Shown one piece after another: positions 26,372 through 37,421 of a stretch of 64,000 nt of DNA; positions within the stretch are counted from its first letter, which is position 1, and each line of letters begins with the position of its first letter. The notes beneath the pieces are model-generated. The model ran no database searches. It was not told the origin of the DNA and saw nothing but the letters and a program-made list of their open reading frames with translations. The stretch covers positions 1,240,001-1,304,000 of the forward strand of contig NC_079259.1 in NCBI RefSeq assembly GCF_947241705.1. Reading direction: 5' to 3'. Origin of the DNA: Saccharomyces mikatae IFO 1815 (taxonomy: Eukaryota; Ascomycota; Saccharomycetes; Saccharomycetales; Saccharomycetaceae). A program made the position numbers and the translations under genes.

Positions 26372-29300
26372 ATGGTCTCACTGAAAATAAATGAAATTTT
26401 GCTTCTGATATCGTTGTTAAATGCAATCGAGGCTTACAGTAACGATACAACATATTCCCGCTTATATAGTAGTGAAATAGAGATTGGAACTTCATATTTA
26501 ACAAGCACGGCATTCAATTCGAGATCTAGCAACAATGAAAATTCAATAACATCGAGCCCTGAAACAACCACATTGGCTGGCCAATATAGTGAAAGTGCAA
26601 GGGTAGCAGTGAATGAAGAACAAAGCACCGGTACGCCACATCAGTATTCAGGTGCGCTGACAACATCGCAAGACGCTGATTCGACCCTGTCAACGCAAAG
26701 ATCTACGGAAAAAGCAATACCTAGTAGTAGTGAAGTCCCCACGCCTACGAATTACTATAGTGGAACATCACTATTTTCACAAACATTGGATGACAATTCA
26801 AAGTCTATCTTAGAGTCGAGTAATGAGGTAACATCTTCTGGATTTTTAACAGGCATAATAATATCCACATCAGATGGAACAGCAGTACCGGGAAAGATAA
26901 ATCCAACATTTTCTTCGCTTTCCAAAGAAGAAAGCACATCGTCTCAAGATTTTAGCTATAATGATGCAGACACGACGACAGAAATGATATCCGGAGTTTC
27001 ATGGCTTCCCAGCGCAGCAACGGCCACAAGAACGGACAGTTTTACTAGTGGATTAGTACGAACTGAGTTTACTAGTGCATTATCAAGGATTTCACAGCCT
27101 TCAAGCATAAAGCCAACCACATTAGTGGATAGTTTTAGTATGGGATCAGTGCAAACGCAACTTGCTAGTACAATATCATCTGAAGTACCAACCGAAGAAG
27201 AATATATAATAAGCGAATTAGAAATTTCTGAAAATTACGATTCAAGTCTAGCCATCTACCTTAGCGCAGCGTTAATTGCAGAGAAGAAATCTAGCTCTCT
27301 CATTATCAATCTTTTATCTTCTTATAGCAAACCAATTTCAACTCAAACTTTCCTCGCCAGTCACACAGGGAATCGCATACTAACGGCGTCTACGGTATCA
27401 CATCCTTCTAGCATAACATCAACAACATTAGTGGATAGTGTTAGCAGCGGATCACCCCAAACTCAACTTATCAACGTAATTTCAATATCATCTAAAGTAT
27501 CAACTGATGAATATACCGTAAGTGACCTCGAATTCCCTATCAACTATGGCTCAAGTGCCGGCAACTATCCTGATCAGGAGTTGATTGTGAATTCTCCATA
27601 CACTTATTCTACTAACAAAGCATCTTCGCTGATAACTCAAAGTACACGCATTGAATCTAATCCAATTATGGAATCTTCTATATCCACGACAAAAATTCTG
27701 TTCAGCAGTATATCCCATACCAAAACTTCAACTTCAGCCTTTAAAACAATGTCATTCGCATCGATTCATTCATTTAGCTCTGTTCCTTCTCCGTTAGACT
27801 CGGTCGCAGTATCTTCTAGCCGCACGTCCTTTCCAAATGGGATTGCTCCATCATCACCATTGGCTTCTGTTGTTGTACCTTCTAGCCATACGTCCTCTCC
27901 AAATGAGGTTTCTTCATCACGACCAACCTCCGCCGCTATATCTTCCACCTATCTGTCCTCTCAAAATAGATTCCCTCCATCATCACCATTGGCTTCTGTT
28001 GTTGTACCTTCTAGCCGTACGTCCTCTCCAAATGAGGTTTCTTCATCACCACCAACCTCTGCCGCTATATCTTCCACCTACCTGTCCTCTCCAAATGGAG
28101 TCGCTCCACCATCACCATTGGCTTCTGTTGTTGTACCTTCTAGCCGTACGTCCTCTCCAAATGAGGTTTCTTCATCACCACTGGCTTCTGCTGCCGTGCC
28201 TTCTGCTTACATATCACTTTCATCTGATTACACTCTTGAATTTTCGTCTGTGGATTATTCAACAACATCAGTGGTACCAGCAATTCCAGTACATAGTCCA
28301 TCCCTCGGGATTACAAATTCGTTACAACAGACTTCCCTTGCGATTCAAAATATTGTATCTGAGTTCACTTCTGCAAGCTCAACTTTTAGTCAGGAAACAT
28401 ATCCGAGCGCAATTTCTGTTGTCAGCATGAGCTCTTCTACTTCCAATCTGTTTGAAACTTCTCAGATGTTTTTATCAACTCAGCTAACCCCAACATACAA
28501 TACCAACTTGCTCGCAAGTAGTACGCCTCGTAGGCTTATATCTACCAATGCGAAAGCTTCTTACGAGGTCACTACGCAGAATATTGAGAGTAGCAGTACA
28601 TCCACAATGGTATCAAATTTCCCGTACTTCTCTTCTTCGGCGGATAAAGAAAAGTTTTCAACAATTCCTAAAATGACTATGGTAATTTCAAGTGGCATAC
28701 AGGCACATTCTATATATGCATCAAGTTCCCATCATTCATCGACTGGAATATCAATTGGTGTTCTCGACTCATCAAAAACCTCAGGGTTATTCGCATCTTC
28801 GTTGGACCACGCTCCCCCCTCAACATCTTCAGCGAATCATCCAGGAAAGACAGCATCTACCGGAAAATCTGCTTCAAGCACACAAGAAAGTTCCAATAGT
28901 ATTAAATTTGCATCACAACCCAATAGCCAGTTTAGAAACTCTGAAGTAAGGAGTACTCTGAGTACGGGAAGCAATGCCCATTTCTCATTTACTTCATCAC
29001 TTCCCGCAAACTCCAAAGTTAATTCGGAAAATTCATCCAAAAAGGGAAAAACCATAACCGACAATGATGAAAAAACTAGTTCCGCAACAAGAAAGACACA
29101 AAACAGCGGCTTGTCTAAAACCAGTGAGTCGTACTCTCGGCCATCTACGAAAATCTCAACTGGAACGATTACCACTGCTGTACAGACTCAGGTGATTTCA
29201 AATTTAGAATCTCCCACTCCTGTCTTATCCATATATTCCACAAATTTGGATTCATCTTCGAATAGCTATGCATGGTTGCCTACTGCTATTATTGTGCAAT

Positions 29301-31039
29301 CTTCCGAAACAGACACATCTACAACATTATTTAACCCAACAATCACTGGATCGCTTCCAAATTTAATTGAACCTGCTGTTACTGCATCGGAACCTATCAA
29401 CCACACTTTAATTACCGTTGGGTTCACTGCTGCGTTAAATTATGTATTTTTGGTTCAAAATCCATTATCTTCGGCACAAATTTTCAACTTTTTACCGCTT
29501 GTTTTAAAATATCCATTCTCTGATACCTCGTCGGGAGTGGAGAGTAGTAACGGAGAATTGTCTAGTTTTATTCTCTCATACCGATCTGGAACCAGTACAA
29601 CTACCCTTTCTCCTCAATCTAAGTCATCATTATCCATTGTAAGAAAAAAAAAAAAAGGAGATAAAGAAAAGCCCCCCACGTCAACCATGGATTTATACTT
29701 TCCATCCATTAACGCCTCCTCAATAGCTGTCAAGCAAATTGTTCCCATGATGGACTCATCCAAAGCATATATTATAGCAGTTGCAGAGGTATATTTTCCA
29801 ACAGAAGCTGTATCATATCTTCAGGAGTTAATCCTAGATGTGAATTCCACTCTTTATAATAATCCCCAATCCCCACTGAGAACTTTGGCTGGCCTAATAG
29901 ATAACAGTATTCCATTAGGAAGTTTAACATTGTATAGCTCTGGAAATGAAGGACATGTCTCTAGTCTATTTCCATCAGGTGTGTTAGATTCTTCAAAAGA
30001 AAATTCAAAAGGGATAGTGGCAACTTACAAGTACGGTGCTTTGGACGATTTTACCAATTCATTCACAGATTCTGCGCCTGGGTGGAGCTATGCTGCAAGA
30101 ACTATAGTCTTCCTGGCTATTTTAACTATTGGTGCACTCTTATGGTTATTGTTTGCGTTTTTCGTTTTCCATTACAGGAATATACTATTGAAAAGATATC
30201 CCAAGGACTGCATTGAGAAAAGCCTCGGTAATGAAAGAAAATTTGACAGTACTGCACTTTCCCGCTCATCTTCTGGCAATCAAATATTTAACGAAAAACC
30301 ATCTGGATCTGAGAATGAAAGCGTTCACTCAGTCACAGATGACCATTATATTATAACTGGCGAAAACACAGTTTACAGTACTACTCACGGTTTACATTAT
30401 ACTATTAACGATGATGGTGATTTATTTTACAAAGAAGCAACATTAAATGACCTTGAGGAGACGGCTGAAAGAGAAGACTCAGGGATAGACAGTATTCTAA
30501 GAGACTGCGTATATGATGAACACCAGGAATCCACAGAAGCGTATTTGAATGACGAAGAGTCAATATCAAGTATTGTAGACGTTGACGAAAATGGTAATAT
30601 TAGGTTATACGACAGTTATTCAGACGATGAAGAACCAAACAGTTTTTACCTGCCAAATGAGGTTATCGAAGAATATAACAATAATAATGTCTACAAAATC
30701 AAACATAATACACCGGAGACTGGGTCCTGTACTACGGATGATCCAGAAGCCGGAAATATGATTACAAACGAGTTCTCTTCCAGCAGCCAGACATGTTTAC
30801 CGAGTACCACTTATACTACACCGCTTCATACGAATTCGATTAAACTACAAACATTGCGTTACTCCGAAATTTCACTATCACAACCAAATAAGGCTCTTTT
30901 TTCTAACCACGAAGATCTGGAGATAGACGATATTGATGACAACGGTAGTGTTTCTGACATACAAATTGAGGAGTTGGATGCCTTAGATGAGGAGCTTTAC
31001 AAAAGAATATCAAAAATTGCAAAACAACAGAATCTTTAA
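26372..31039 (+). CDS. HKR1: Mucin-like osmosensor Hkr1 of the HOG pathway
   Basis: Single-pass plasma-membrane mucin that acts with Msb2 upstream of Sho1 in the HOG osmostress pathway. 1555 residues, shorter than the about 1800 of S. cerevisiae. An N-terminal signal sequence (ISLLNAIEA) is followed by about 1000 Ser/Thr-rich residues. At about 470-615 there is a tandem array of alternating 21-22-residue units, a 43-residue super-repeat. A folded extracellular domain (about 1000-1230) precedes the membrane segment TIVFLAILTIGALLWLLFAFFVF (about 1248-1270). A cytoplasmic tail of about 285 acidic residues ends KRISKIAKQQNL. A run of A codes a Lys-rich KKKKGDKEK. Named from architecture and synteny. 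Confidence 0.94.
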   Translation: MVSLKINEILLLISLLNAIEAYSNDTTYSRLYSSEIEIGTSYLTSTAFNSRSSNNENSITSSPETTTLAGQYSESARVAVNEEQSTGTPHQYSGALTTSQDADSTLSTQRSTEKAIPSSSEVPTPTNYYSGTSLFSQTLDDNSKSILESSNEVTSSGFLTGIIISTSDGTAVPGKINPTFSSLSKEESTSSQDFSYNDADTTTEMISGVSWLPSAATATRTDSFTSGLVRTEFTSALSRISQPSSIKPTTLVDSFSMGSVQTQLASTISSEVPTEEEYIISELEISENYDSSLAIYLSAALIAEKKSSSLIINLLSSYSKPISTQTFLASHTGNRILTASTVSHPSSITSTTLVDSVSSGSPQTQLINVISISSKVSTDEYTVSDLEFPINYGSSAGNYPDQELIVNSPYTYSTNKASSLITQSTRIESNPIMESSISTTKILFSSISHTKTSTSAFKTMSFASIHSFSSVPSPLDSVAVSSSRTSFPNGIAPSSPLASVVVPSSHTSSPNEVSSSRPTSAAISSTYLSSQNRFPPSSPLASVVVPSSRTSSPNEVSSSPPTSAAISSTYLSSPNGVAPPSPLASVVVPSSRTSSPNEVSSSPLASAAVPSAYISLSSDYTLEFSSVDYSTTSVVPAIPVHSPSLGITNSLQQTSLAIQNIVSEFTSASSTFSQETYPSAISVVSMSSSTSNLFETSQMFLSTQLTPTYNTNLLASSTPRRLISTNAKASYEVTTQNIESSSTSTMVSNFPYFSSSADKEKFSTIPKMTMVISSGIQAHSIYASSSHHSSTGISIGVLDSSKTSGLFASSLDHAPPSTSSANHPGKTASTGKSASSTQESSNSIKFASQPNSQFRNSEVRSTLSTGSNAHFSFTSSLPANSKVNSENSSKKGKTITDNDEKTSSATRKTQNSGLSKTSESYSRPSTKISTGTITTAVQTQVISNLESPTPVLSIYSTNLDSSSNSYAWLPTAIIVQSSETDTSTTLFNPTITGSLPNLIEPAVTASEPINHTLITVGFTAALNYVFLVQNPLSSAQIFNFLPLVLKYPFSDTSSGVESSNGELSSFILSYRSGTSTTTLSPQSKSSLSIVRKKKKGDKEKPPTSTMDLYFPSINASSIAVKQIVPMMDSSKAYIIAVAEVYFPTEAVSYLQELILDVNSTLYNNPQSPLRTLAGLIDNSIPLGSLTLYSSGNEGHVSSLFPSGVLDSSKENSKGIVATYKYGALDDFTNSFTDSAPGWSYAARTIVFLAILTIGALLWLLFAFFVFHYRNILLKRYPKDCIEKSLGNERKFDSTALSRSSSGNQIFNEKPSGSENESVHSVTDDHYIITGENTVYSTTHGLHYTINDDGDLFYKEATLNDLEETAEREDSGIDSILRDCVYDEHQESTEAYLNDEESISSIVDVDENGNIRLYDSYSDDEEPNSFYLPNEVIEEYNNNNVYKIKHNTPETGSCTTDDPEAGNMITNEFSSSSQTCLPSTTYTTPLHTNSIKLQTLRYSEISLSQPNKALFSNHEDLEIDDIDDNGSVSDIQIEELDALDEELYKRISKIAKQQNL
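27785..28220 (+). repeat. Tandem 129-bp repeats coding 43-residue mucin units in HKR1
   Basis: Two half-units alternate: A-type SPLASVVVPSSRTSSPNEV and B-type PTSAAISSTYLSSPN. The same 13-base start (catcaccattggc) recurs at 27852, 27981 and 28110, exactly 129 bp apart. Counting degenerate end copies there are about five A and two B units. Confidence 0.95.
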
Positions 31040-31442
31040 TTGACAAAGAACACAACCAATAATGGTCATTGGCTTTACTATAATTGCCGCTAGAAGCGGT
31101 GCTCGTAACCAAAAATGACCTTAGAAAGAGATACCCATCATTCCGGACGCACAAATGCCTATATATGCATTATTTTTTATTAGCGCCGTTATTGTTATTA
31201 TATATATCATCAAATATTGCATTTGTAATTCTATAAGCCTTTTTTTATGAAAGGTTTTATTATCAATATTTTCGGAAATAACAAGATTATTCAAATTCTA
31301 CCCGATGATAACCGAGATGATGAAAATAGCATATAACCGATGAAGAAAAGGCAGGAATAAACCAAAGGAATAATAGAGGCGTAGCCTTCAAAATATTTTT
31401 TCTACTTTTAACAAATTTACGCTCAACTCTGTTGCCTCATTT
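31040..31442. other. Intergenic: HKR1 3' end and ARO80 promoter
   Basis: 403 bp between tandem plus-strand genes. A/T-rich tracts suit a 3' untranslated region and a promoter. I see no clear element. Confidence 0.6.
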
Positions 31443-34292
31443 ATGTCTCTTAAAAAGAGATTCTCGGAAAACACAACATCGGCACTTCCAAAGCGGAGAA
31501 GGACCTACCAAGCTTGCATCAACTGCAGATCAAGGAAGGTGAAATGTGATCTTGGTCCAGTTGATAATCCTCACGAACCACCATGTGCTCGTTGCAAAAG
31601 AGAGCTAAGAGAATGTTTATTTAGTTCTCAAAAAGTGGTTAAAAATAGCACATCTCCTCACATGGTCAATACAATATGCCAGAGTAAAGGTGAGATACCA
31701 AACCACTCAAGAAGACTGATTTCATCAGAAATGGCTTTATCAGAGAAAGGAACCAATGATGAAACATTATTTAAATCAGATGGAGTCAAATGGAAGCTTG
31801 AACTTTCCTCTATGCAGAACGCTTTGGAGTTTTTAGCGCAAGCAGCGGGTACTGTAGCTAAAGAAGGAGCAAAGGAAACCATAAAGGATAGGTCCGCAAC
31901 GCCAAGACCATCCGAAAGCTCTTTGGATACGCCACATCAATCTGCTGCAAATAAAGAATTGAAAACGCTTTCAATAAGTGAATGTGATGCTTCTGCTACG
32001 AACACTCCTCACGAAAACATAACAGATACGCTTGCTGCTGCACTAAATTCGAATCAGAAAATGTCCCAATTAATCAAAGAAATCAGTAGAGCTAGGCCCA
32101 TGCCTACCCGGAGAATAGATGACTTTGAATACATTGGTCCAGATAACTTGCTCACTAAAGAGGAGGCGATTGAACTCATAGAGGCATTTTTTCTCACAAT
32201 GCATCCATTCTTTCCTAACATACCATTGCAATTGCATGATCCCAAAGAATTAGCAGAATATCCAATTTTATTTTGTTCAATCTTGACCGTTTCTGCTCGC
32301 TACCATCCTTTCGATACTTTAGGATTGGATAATGGAGAAAATGGTATAAGGCACATTGAAGTTCATGATAAATTATGGATATATTGCCAGAAGCTCATAT
32401 CTCAAACAATTTGGGCAGAGGCTAGTACTAGGTCGATTGGTACCGTGCTTGCTTTCATAATTTTTACAGAATGGAACCCAAGGAGTATCCATTATAAATG
32501 GTCAGACTACGCAAATGATCCAGAGTTGAACAATGTTGGTGTAAGAGAAAGTAAAAATATTAGCACGAAAAAAGATGAAGAAGGATTGACCGGTGTTGGA
32601 GCCATCCGTAGAAGCGACCGGATGTCGTGGATGCTTACAGGGTCTGCTGTAAGACTGGCGCAGGATATGGGGTTTATTGAAAATAGTTCAAAAATATTCA
32701 TTGTCACTCATATATCTGAGACTACAAGCGCCATGAATATGAACCAAAGGCCTTTACTTGCAGAATCGTTCAGCGTTTTGAATTTGAACGTGAGGAAATT
32801 TGACGATGATGGAAATAAAGGTAATGAGAATTACCTTGGGAATGAAAAATTTTACTTAAATGAAATTTTGCCTGATGATGAAAGTAAAAAGAGGTGGAAA
32901 AAAGTTTTCAAAGATTCAGAAGATGATGACGATAGCGAGAAGAATATTTTGACGGACTGGGAAAGGGAGTTTTTAAATGATGAATACGTTCTATACTACT
33001 CCAATAAAAAAGATGATACCAACTTAGCACAGAATCCTATGCCACCATCACCGTTAAGATTCTCTTTCGCACAAAGAGCCAAGATAGAGATAATTCGAAT
33101 CTTGTCCATAGCATACGAAACAATTTACTGTGAGAAAAATAAGAGAAAATTGGCAACGACTGATCAAAGACACAACTTGTCCGTTCTAAGTGTTTTTTCT
33201 CCCTTAATAGAAGGTTGGCTTAGCAACTACAGAGAAGTTCTTGTCCCTATTTCTGACGTCTCGTTTTTACTAGCTGATAGAAAGAATAAAAAACAAGTAT
33301 TTGATAACATCAATAGATTAAATGGCGAAACTATTATCACAGATTTCAACTATTGCCAGCTTTACATATTTTCTCTTGCGCTACAAGTAGATGGAAAAAC
33401 AAGCAGATTGAACATGAACGAGATTATGACAAGCGCAAGGTACGTAGAATTAGCATACCGATCTGCAAAAGAGATACTGAGTTCTGCAAAGCGAGTTTCA
33501 AGACAAGGAATGCTAAAGTACATGCCTGTAAGATGGGCGATACGAATAATTAGGTCCATTGCGTTCATTGTGAAATGTTACCTGACACTTACTGGTAGTG
33601 AACTAGCAACAAATCCAGACGCCAGAAATATCTTAAAATTGAGTGCAATATCAGTTGACGAAACGTTCGATATCATTCGTGATACTGCAGTAACCTTAAA
33701 AGAAGCTACACCTGACGAGTTACATCTTTGTCAGAGGTATGCAGCCATATTAATGTACTTATGTACAGAAATGAAACTTAGAAAAAAATCGTACACAGAA
33801 CGACCGCCATTATCAACTAACGGTACCACTCCCTTGGAAAGCAATTGTGAATCTTCGCCAGAGGGAGTAGACTTTACTAAGAAACCAACATTTCCCAAAA
33901 ACATCAGAAGTAACAAGGCTGAGTGTAATTCTGAATCCTCAAAAAAGTCACCAATGGAGGAAATTGATAGCAATCTTAACAATCCGAATAATTTATCATC
34001 TAAAGTCATTTTTAACCCCTTTGTTGAACAAAATAATGATACTACAACAACATTGCTGAATAATGAACTTTTTCAGGGCCCATCACTATCCGAAGAAGTT
34101 ACAGATTGGTTTGGTGCTAGTGAAGATATTGGACTTGGATTTGTAGAGCCATGGACAGAACTTATTGAACAACGCTACATGCAATGTGGAGATGGTGATA
34201 TTAATAACTTTGAAAACTTATATAATTTATTTGTGAATAGTAATGACATCGATAATGACATTGGTAGTTCAAGGCCGATAACACGTAAATAA
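31443..34292 (+). CDS. ARO80: Zn(II)2Cys6 transcription activator of aromatic amino-acid catabolism
   Basis: Nuclear activator that, with aromatic amino acids as inducers, turns on ARO9 and ARO10 for their catabolism. 949 residues against 950 in S. cerevisiae. The zinc cluster is N-terminal (about residues 25-60): [12 protein letters not shown] followed by a long loop and CARCKREL, giving six cysteines, preceded by basic KRRR. The fungal transcription factor middle-homology domain follows at about 230-330 ([17 protein letters not shown]). Acidic segments at 455-520 and a C-terminal acidic, Trp-containing end ([19 protein letters not shown]) may activate transcription. The start is the ATG at 31443. 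Confidence 0.95.
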   Translation: MSLKKRFSENTTSALPKRRRTYQACINCRSRKVKCDLGPVDNPHEPPCARCKRELRECLFSSQKVVKNSTSPHMVNTICQSKGEIPNHSRRLISSEMALSEKGTNDETLFKSDGVKWKLELSSMQNALEFLAQAAGTVAKEGAKETIKDRSATPRPSESSLDTPHQSAANKELKTLSISECDASATNTPHENITDTLAAALNSNQKMSQLIKEISRARPMPTRRIDDFEYIGPDNLLTKEEAIELIEAFFLTMHPFFPNIPLQLHDPKELAEYPILFCSILTVSARYHPFDTLGLDNGENGIRHIEVHDKLWIYCQKLISQTIWAEASTRSIGTVLAFIIFTEWNPRSIHYKWSDYANDPELNNVGVRESKNISTKKDEEGLTGVGAIRRSDRMSWMLTGSAVRLAQDMGFIENSSKIFIVTHISETTSAMNMNQRPLLAESFSVLNLNVRKFDDDGNKGNENYLGNEKFYLNEILPDDESKKRWKKVFKDSEDDDDSEKNILTDWEREFLNDEYVLYYSNKKDDTNLAQNPMPPSPLRFSFAQRAKIEIIRILSIAYETIYCEKNKRKLATTDQRHNLSVLSVFSPLIEGWLSNYREVLVPISDVSFLLADRKNKKQVFDNINRLNGETIITDFNYCQLYIFSLALQVDGKTSRLNMNEIMTSARYVELAYRSAKEILSSAKRVSRQGMLKYMPVRWAIRIIRSIAFIVKCYLTLTGSELATNPDARNILKLSAISVDETFDIIRDTAVTLKEATPDELHLCQRYAAILMYLCTEMKLRKKSYTERPPLSTNGTTPLESNCESSPEGVDFTKKPTFPKNIRSNKAECNSESSKKSPMEEIDSNLNNPNNLSSKVIFNPFVEQNNDTTTTLLNNELFQGPSLSEEVTDWFGASEDIGLGFVEPWTELIEQRYMQCGDGDINNFENLYNLFVNSNDIDNDIGSSRPITRK

Positions 34293-34695
34293 TGGGAAAG
34301 GAAGAATATTATTATCCAGAAGAAAACCAACTGCTCTTGTCATTAAAAAAATACTTATACATAGAGTCCGAAGTTACCGAAAAATTGTTTATAACTCTTC
34401 ATATTCATTGAGACCGTTTTTAATCATGCTTTTATTTTGATTGCTCAACTCAATCAGCTACTTATTCATTGGTGCAGGGTAGTTTGTCTAAAGAATGGTT
34501 ATCTATTAAACAAAAAATGGAGCCAGATTAATTGGATCTGTTAAATATACATTAAACATCTTACGCATGCTAAAAAATGAAATATGAGAAATGTGGCGTG
34601 AAAACACCAACCCACCCAAAAAAAGAAAAGTAATGCTAAGATATTGAGAGCAATGAAAGTCAGAAAGAAAACAAAGTTTATAAGTTTCATTGCAA
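34293..34695. other. Intergenic between convergent ARO80 and SIP1
   Basis: 403 bp that should hold both 3' ends. No gene or repeat was seen. Confidence 0.6.
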
Positions 34696-37149
34696 TTAAT
34701 TTTCATTATTGCCCCGGGCCTTTTGGGTTTTGTAGTAACAGGGCGCATATATTACTTGAGTGATAAATTTTCCCTCATACCTTGTAGTACAAGCTACGCT
34801 AATTATCTCATCTCTGATACTGCTTGTCAATAGATGATTCAAATTCACGTGAGGAATAATGTGGTTTATTGCACCTTCATCCCTATCATGCGGTTCTGAA
34901 TTTGGGTTGCTTTGGTTTAGGATTTTGTTCAAATAAGATGAATTCAGGTATATTGGTAGATCAGGGATTGGGTATCTACTTAAAAATACCGTCTCTGCTG
35001 TTTCTGCATCAATGTTACCGCCTTGCTGTAAAGTAGCAAATAAGTCATCTTGGTTACAGTCAACAACTTTATACGTAAAGCTGGGTTGTTCTTGCGGTGA
35101 CGAATCCCTGGATTCTCTTATTACGGAAGTCGTACCGCCATCGGCTATATTAAATAAATTTGGAATTTCATTCGAATATTCTAATTTTTCAGGTTTGATC
35201 TCGGCCATTAAATCCAAACTACTTGCTTTCAAACGTACAAATGAGTCACGCATATTTACTGAACTTGACCTACTTAAGCCTCTATAATCCGAAAACGGTG
35301 TACTGGGCCTTTCAACACCCTTGGCGGAATAGTATGAGGATTTTCGAGAGGAAGAAGAAAATCTCTTGAGTTCTGGCCTTATGGGTGATTCTTCCTCTAG
35401 TACTGGCTCCACTTGTGATCCCAAATCTGCTTCATTTCTAAACGGCTCGATCGTGTGGTAACCGGGCAATACTTCAAACCAGTTGACAAAATTGCCTTCT
35501 GAATCAGTAGCTGTAGGAAGATAGTTTGAGTGAGTCAATAAGCCATTGATGGAGAATTGTAGTCTATAAATTCCAGGAGGCAAGAATAGATCCGGAAAAA
35601 ACCATTCCTTATGCACATTATCATAAACCATACGGATCCTTGGATTTAATTGCTTTTCCGAGTCCAAGCTTGCGCTCTCATCCGCATCAACTTCTCTCTG
35701 TTCTTTAAGAGCAGAAGCAATATCATTACTTACTATAGAGACTTCTGTGGTTACGGCCATGTTGCTGTAATTCTTCCATTTTAAAATCACTAGAGTGCTT
35801 TCTGCGGAGTTTGTTGAAGATATTGAAGACATACTTGACATTGAATTTGAAGGATGCGACATTTCTCTATGCTGCGGTGCAGAATATTGACTTTCATTGT
35901 CGTTAATAATTGGATGTAATGGGTGCAAAGGTTGTAAATTTAAACTGTTTGTTAAGATACTCTTTTTCGATTGTAAAGAATGCAAAGAAGCAAATGATGA
36001 TCTTCTGGAGTTTGAAACCGACTTGAGTTTTTTATTTTGCACTTTCTTCGTCTTAGTCTGGTGCTTGTTTAAATCTCTTTCCATTAGAGTTTTATCACCG
36101 TATAACTTCATCATCATTTTAGCTGTAGCAGATATAGGTACGTTAGAATTATCATTAAAGCTTCCTGAGTCTTCCTTGTTACGAATGTTATTTTCACTAC
36201 TACTATAGTTATTATTATTATTTGAATTTTCGATAGTACATGTTGAATTAGAGGAATTTGCTCTTGAAAGACGTTGCATATCCTTTTTTAAAGCATTTTG
36301 TAAAAGAGATTGGTTTAAAACCATATCCTCGCTCTGTAGTACACCCGCCTCTGCATCTATGTTATCACTATTCTTCTCTTTACCTGCCTGTGAGTTCCCA
36401 GAAAATGTTGGGTCAGGGCTAAGATACTGATATTGATATGCATGGATAGATGGTTTCTTTGAGTAAGCCGGCTTTAAAGGAGTATCAATGGAATCCATTT
36501 TGGTCAAAGGAGGCATTGAAGCTGAGTGCACCGATGAAGACCTTGTTGGGGAAGGGGAAGCAGTAGCTGAATTTTCTAAAAGAGTTTTCTTCAGTGCAAT
36601 AATACTTGAGCGATGTCTCTCATGGCGTGGGTGGTTGGTTCGTCCGTCTTCTGTTGCTTCGTCAACCGTGGTATAATTTGAAGTAGATAAATTTTCTAGG
36701 TCACTCTTGGTTTGTTTAACAGTGGCCATTGATGGACCTGGACTCAAGAATGATGGTGATTTCACCTGTTCTTCAGGCGCACCCACATCGTGATCATCAA
36801 TTAAAGATAAATTAGCCAGCGTGGTATCGTTTCCATCCGCGGTATTGTTCAAAGAATAATCCTTCTTAAACAAAAGGGAAGGTTCCTTATCAATAGTAGT
36901 ATCATCGTTAACGCTATCATCACAATCTGTTACTGAATCGTGAGATGCAAGTAGCTGCATTCTAGAAGGAATGGTGCCATTATGACCGCTAGTATGACTA
37001 ACGTGTCTTTTATGAATACTTTTTCTATTGTTAAACAATTGAGAGGTTATGCTCCCCTGACGATCTTTATTAAATGTTTCATGAAAATGATATCCATGTT
37101 CCTTTTTGGTTGAATGCGATGGATCCTGAGTAGAAGGACTGTTCCCCAT
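34696..37149 (-). CDS. SIP1: Snf1 (AMPK) kinase beta subunit Sip1
   Basis: One of three alternative beta subunits that tether Snf1 and Snf4 and direct the kinase to the vacuole under PKA control. 817 residues against 815 in S. cerevisiae. It begins MGNSPSTQ, an N-myristoylation signal, which is known to matter for Sip1. A long Ser/Asn-rich low-complexity region runs to about 450. The glycogen-binding-like domain is at about 453-570 (VILKWKN, then EWFFPDLFLPPGIYRLQFSI). The C-terminal ASC domain is at about 720-817 (PDLPIYLNSSYLNKIL, then PHVNLNHLLTSSI). Convergent with ARO80. Confidence 0.95.
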   Translation of the reverse strand: MGNSPSTQDPSHSTKKEHGYHFHETFNKDRQGSITSQLFNNRKSIHKRHVSHTSGHNGTIPSRMQLLASHDSVTDCDDSVNDDTTIDKEPSLLFKKDYSLNNTADGNDTTLANLSLIDDHDVGAPEEQVKSPSFLSPGPSMATVKQTKSDLENLSTSNYTTVDEATEDGRTNHPRHERHRSSIIALKKTLLENSATASPSPTRSSSVHSASMPPLTKMDSIDTPLKPAYSKKPSIHAYQYQYLSPDPTFSGNSQAGKEKNSDNIDAEAGVLQSEDMVLNQSLLQNALKKDMQRLSRANSSNSTCTIENSNNNNNYSSSENNIRNKEDSGSFNDNSNVPISATAKMMMKLYGDKTLMERDLNKHQTKTKKVQNKKLKSVSNSRRSSFASLHSLQSKKSILTNSLNLQPLHPLHPIINDNESQYSAPQHREMSHPSNSMSSMSSISSTNSAESTLVILKWKNYSNMAVTTEVSIVSNDIASALKEQREVDADESASLDSEKQLNPRIRMVYDNVHKEWFFPDLFLPPGIYRLQFSINGLLTHSNYLPTATDSEGNFVNWFEVLPGYHTIEPFRNEADLGSQVEPVLEEESPIRPELKRFSSSSRKSSYYSAKGVERPSTPFSDYRGLSRSSSVNMRDSFVRLKASSLDLMAEIKPEKLEYSNEIPNLFNIADGGTTSVIRESRDSSPQEQPSFTYKVVDCNQDDLFATLQQGGNIDAETAETVFLSRYPIPDLPIYLNSSYLNKILNQSNPNSEPHDRDEGAINHIIPHVNLNHLLTSSIRDEIISVACTTRYEGKFITQVIYAPCYYKTQKARGNNEN

Positions 37150-37421
37150 GATGGCAGCAACTTAAATTAATATGACAGTTCCACTTTCCAAGAGACCGGT
37201 CCCCACGCAAAAAATAAAAGGAAAAGAAAAGCTAAGTAGCAAGCTGTTTTATCTAGATATTCTCTTTTACCCGATATACTGACCATTGTTAATTGCTAGT
37301 ATTATCTCTTTCATTGAAAGACAATAGGAAAAAAACAAAAGTGAAAGGGTCTTGTCATCGTCACTAGTGATATAATTTCACAATTCGTCCCACACAGTAC
37401 TATATATACTATACACATGTG

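Noticed and set aside
27785-28220. Regular repeats that could suggest a CRISPR-like array
   Set aside because: They are in-frame coding repeats within a eukaryotic mucin, with no unique spacers.
27837-28430. 197-codon open frame in another phase of the HKR1 repeats
   Set aside because: It is a shadow of the tandem repeat, rich in Leu/His/Pro, with no independent start context or recognisable fold.
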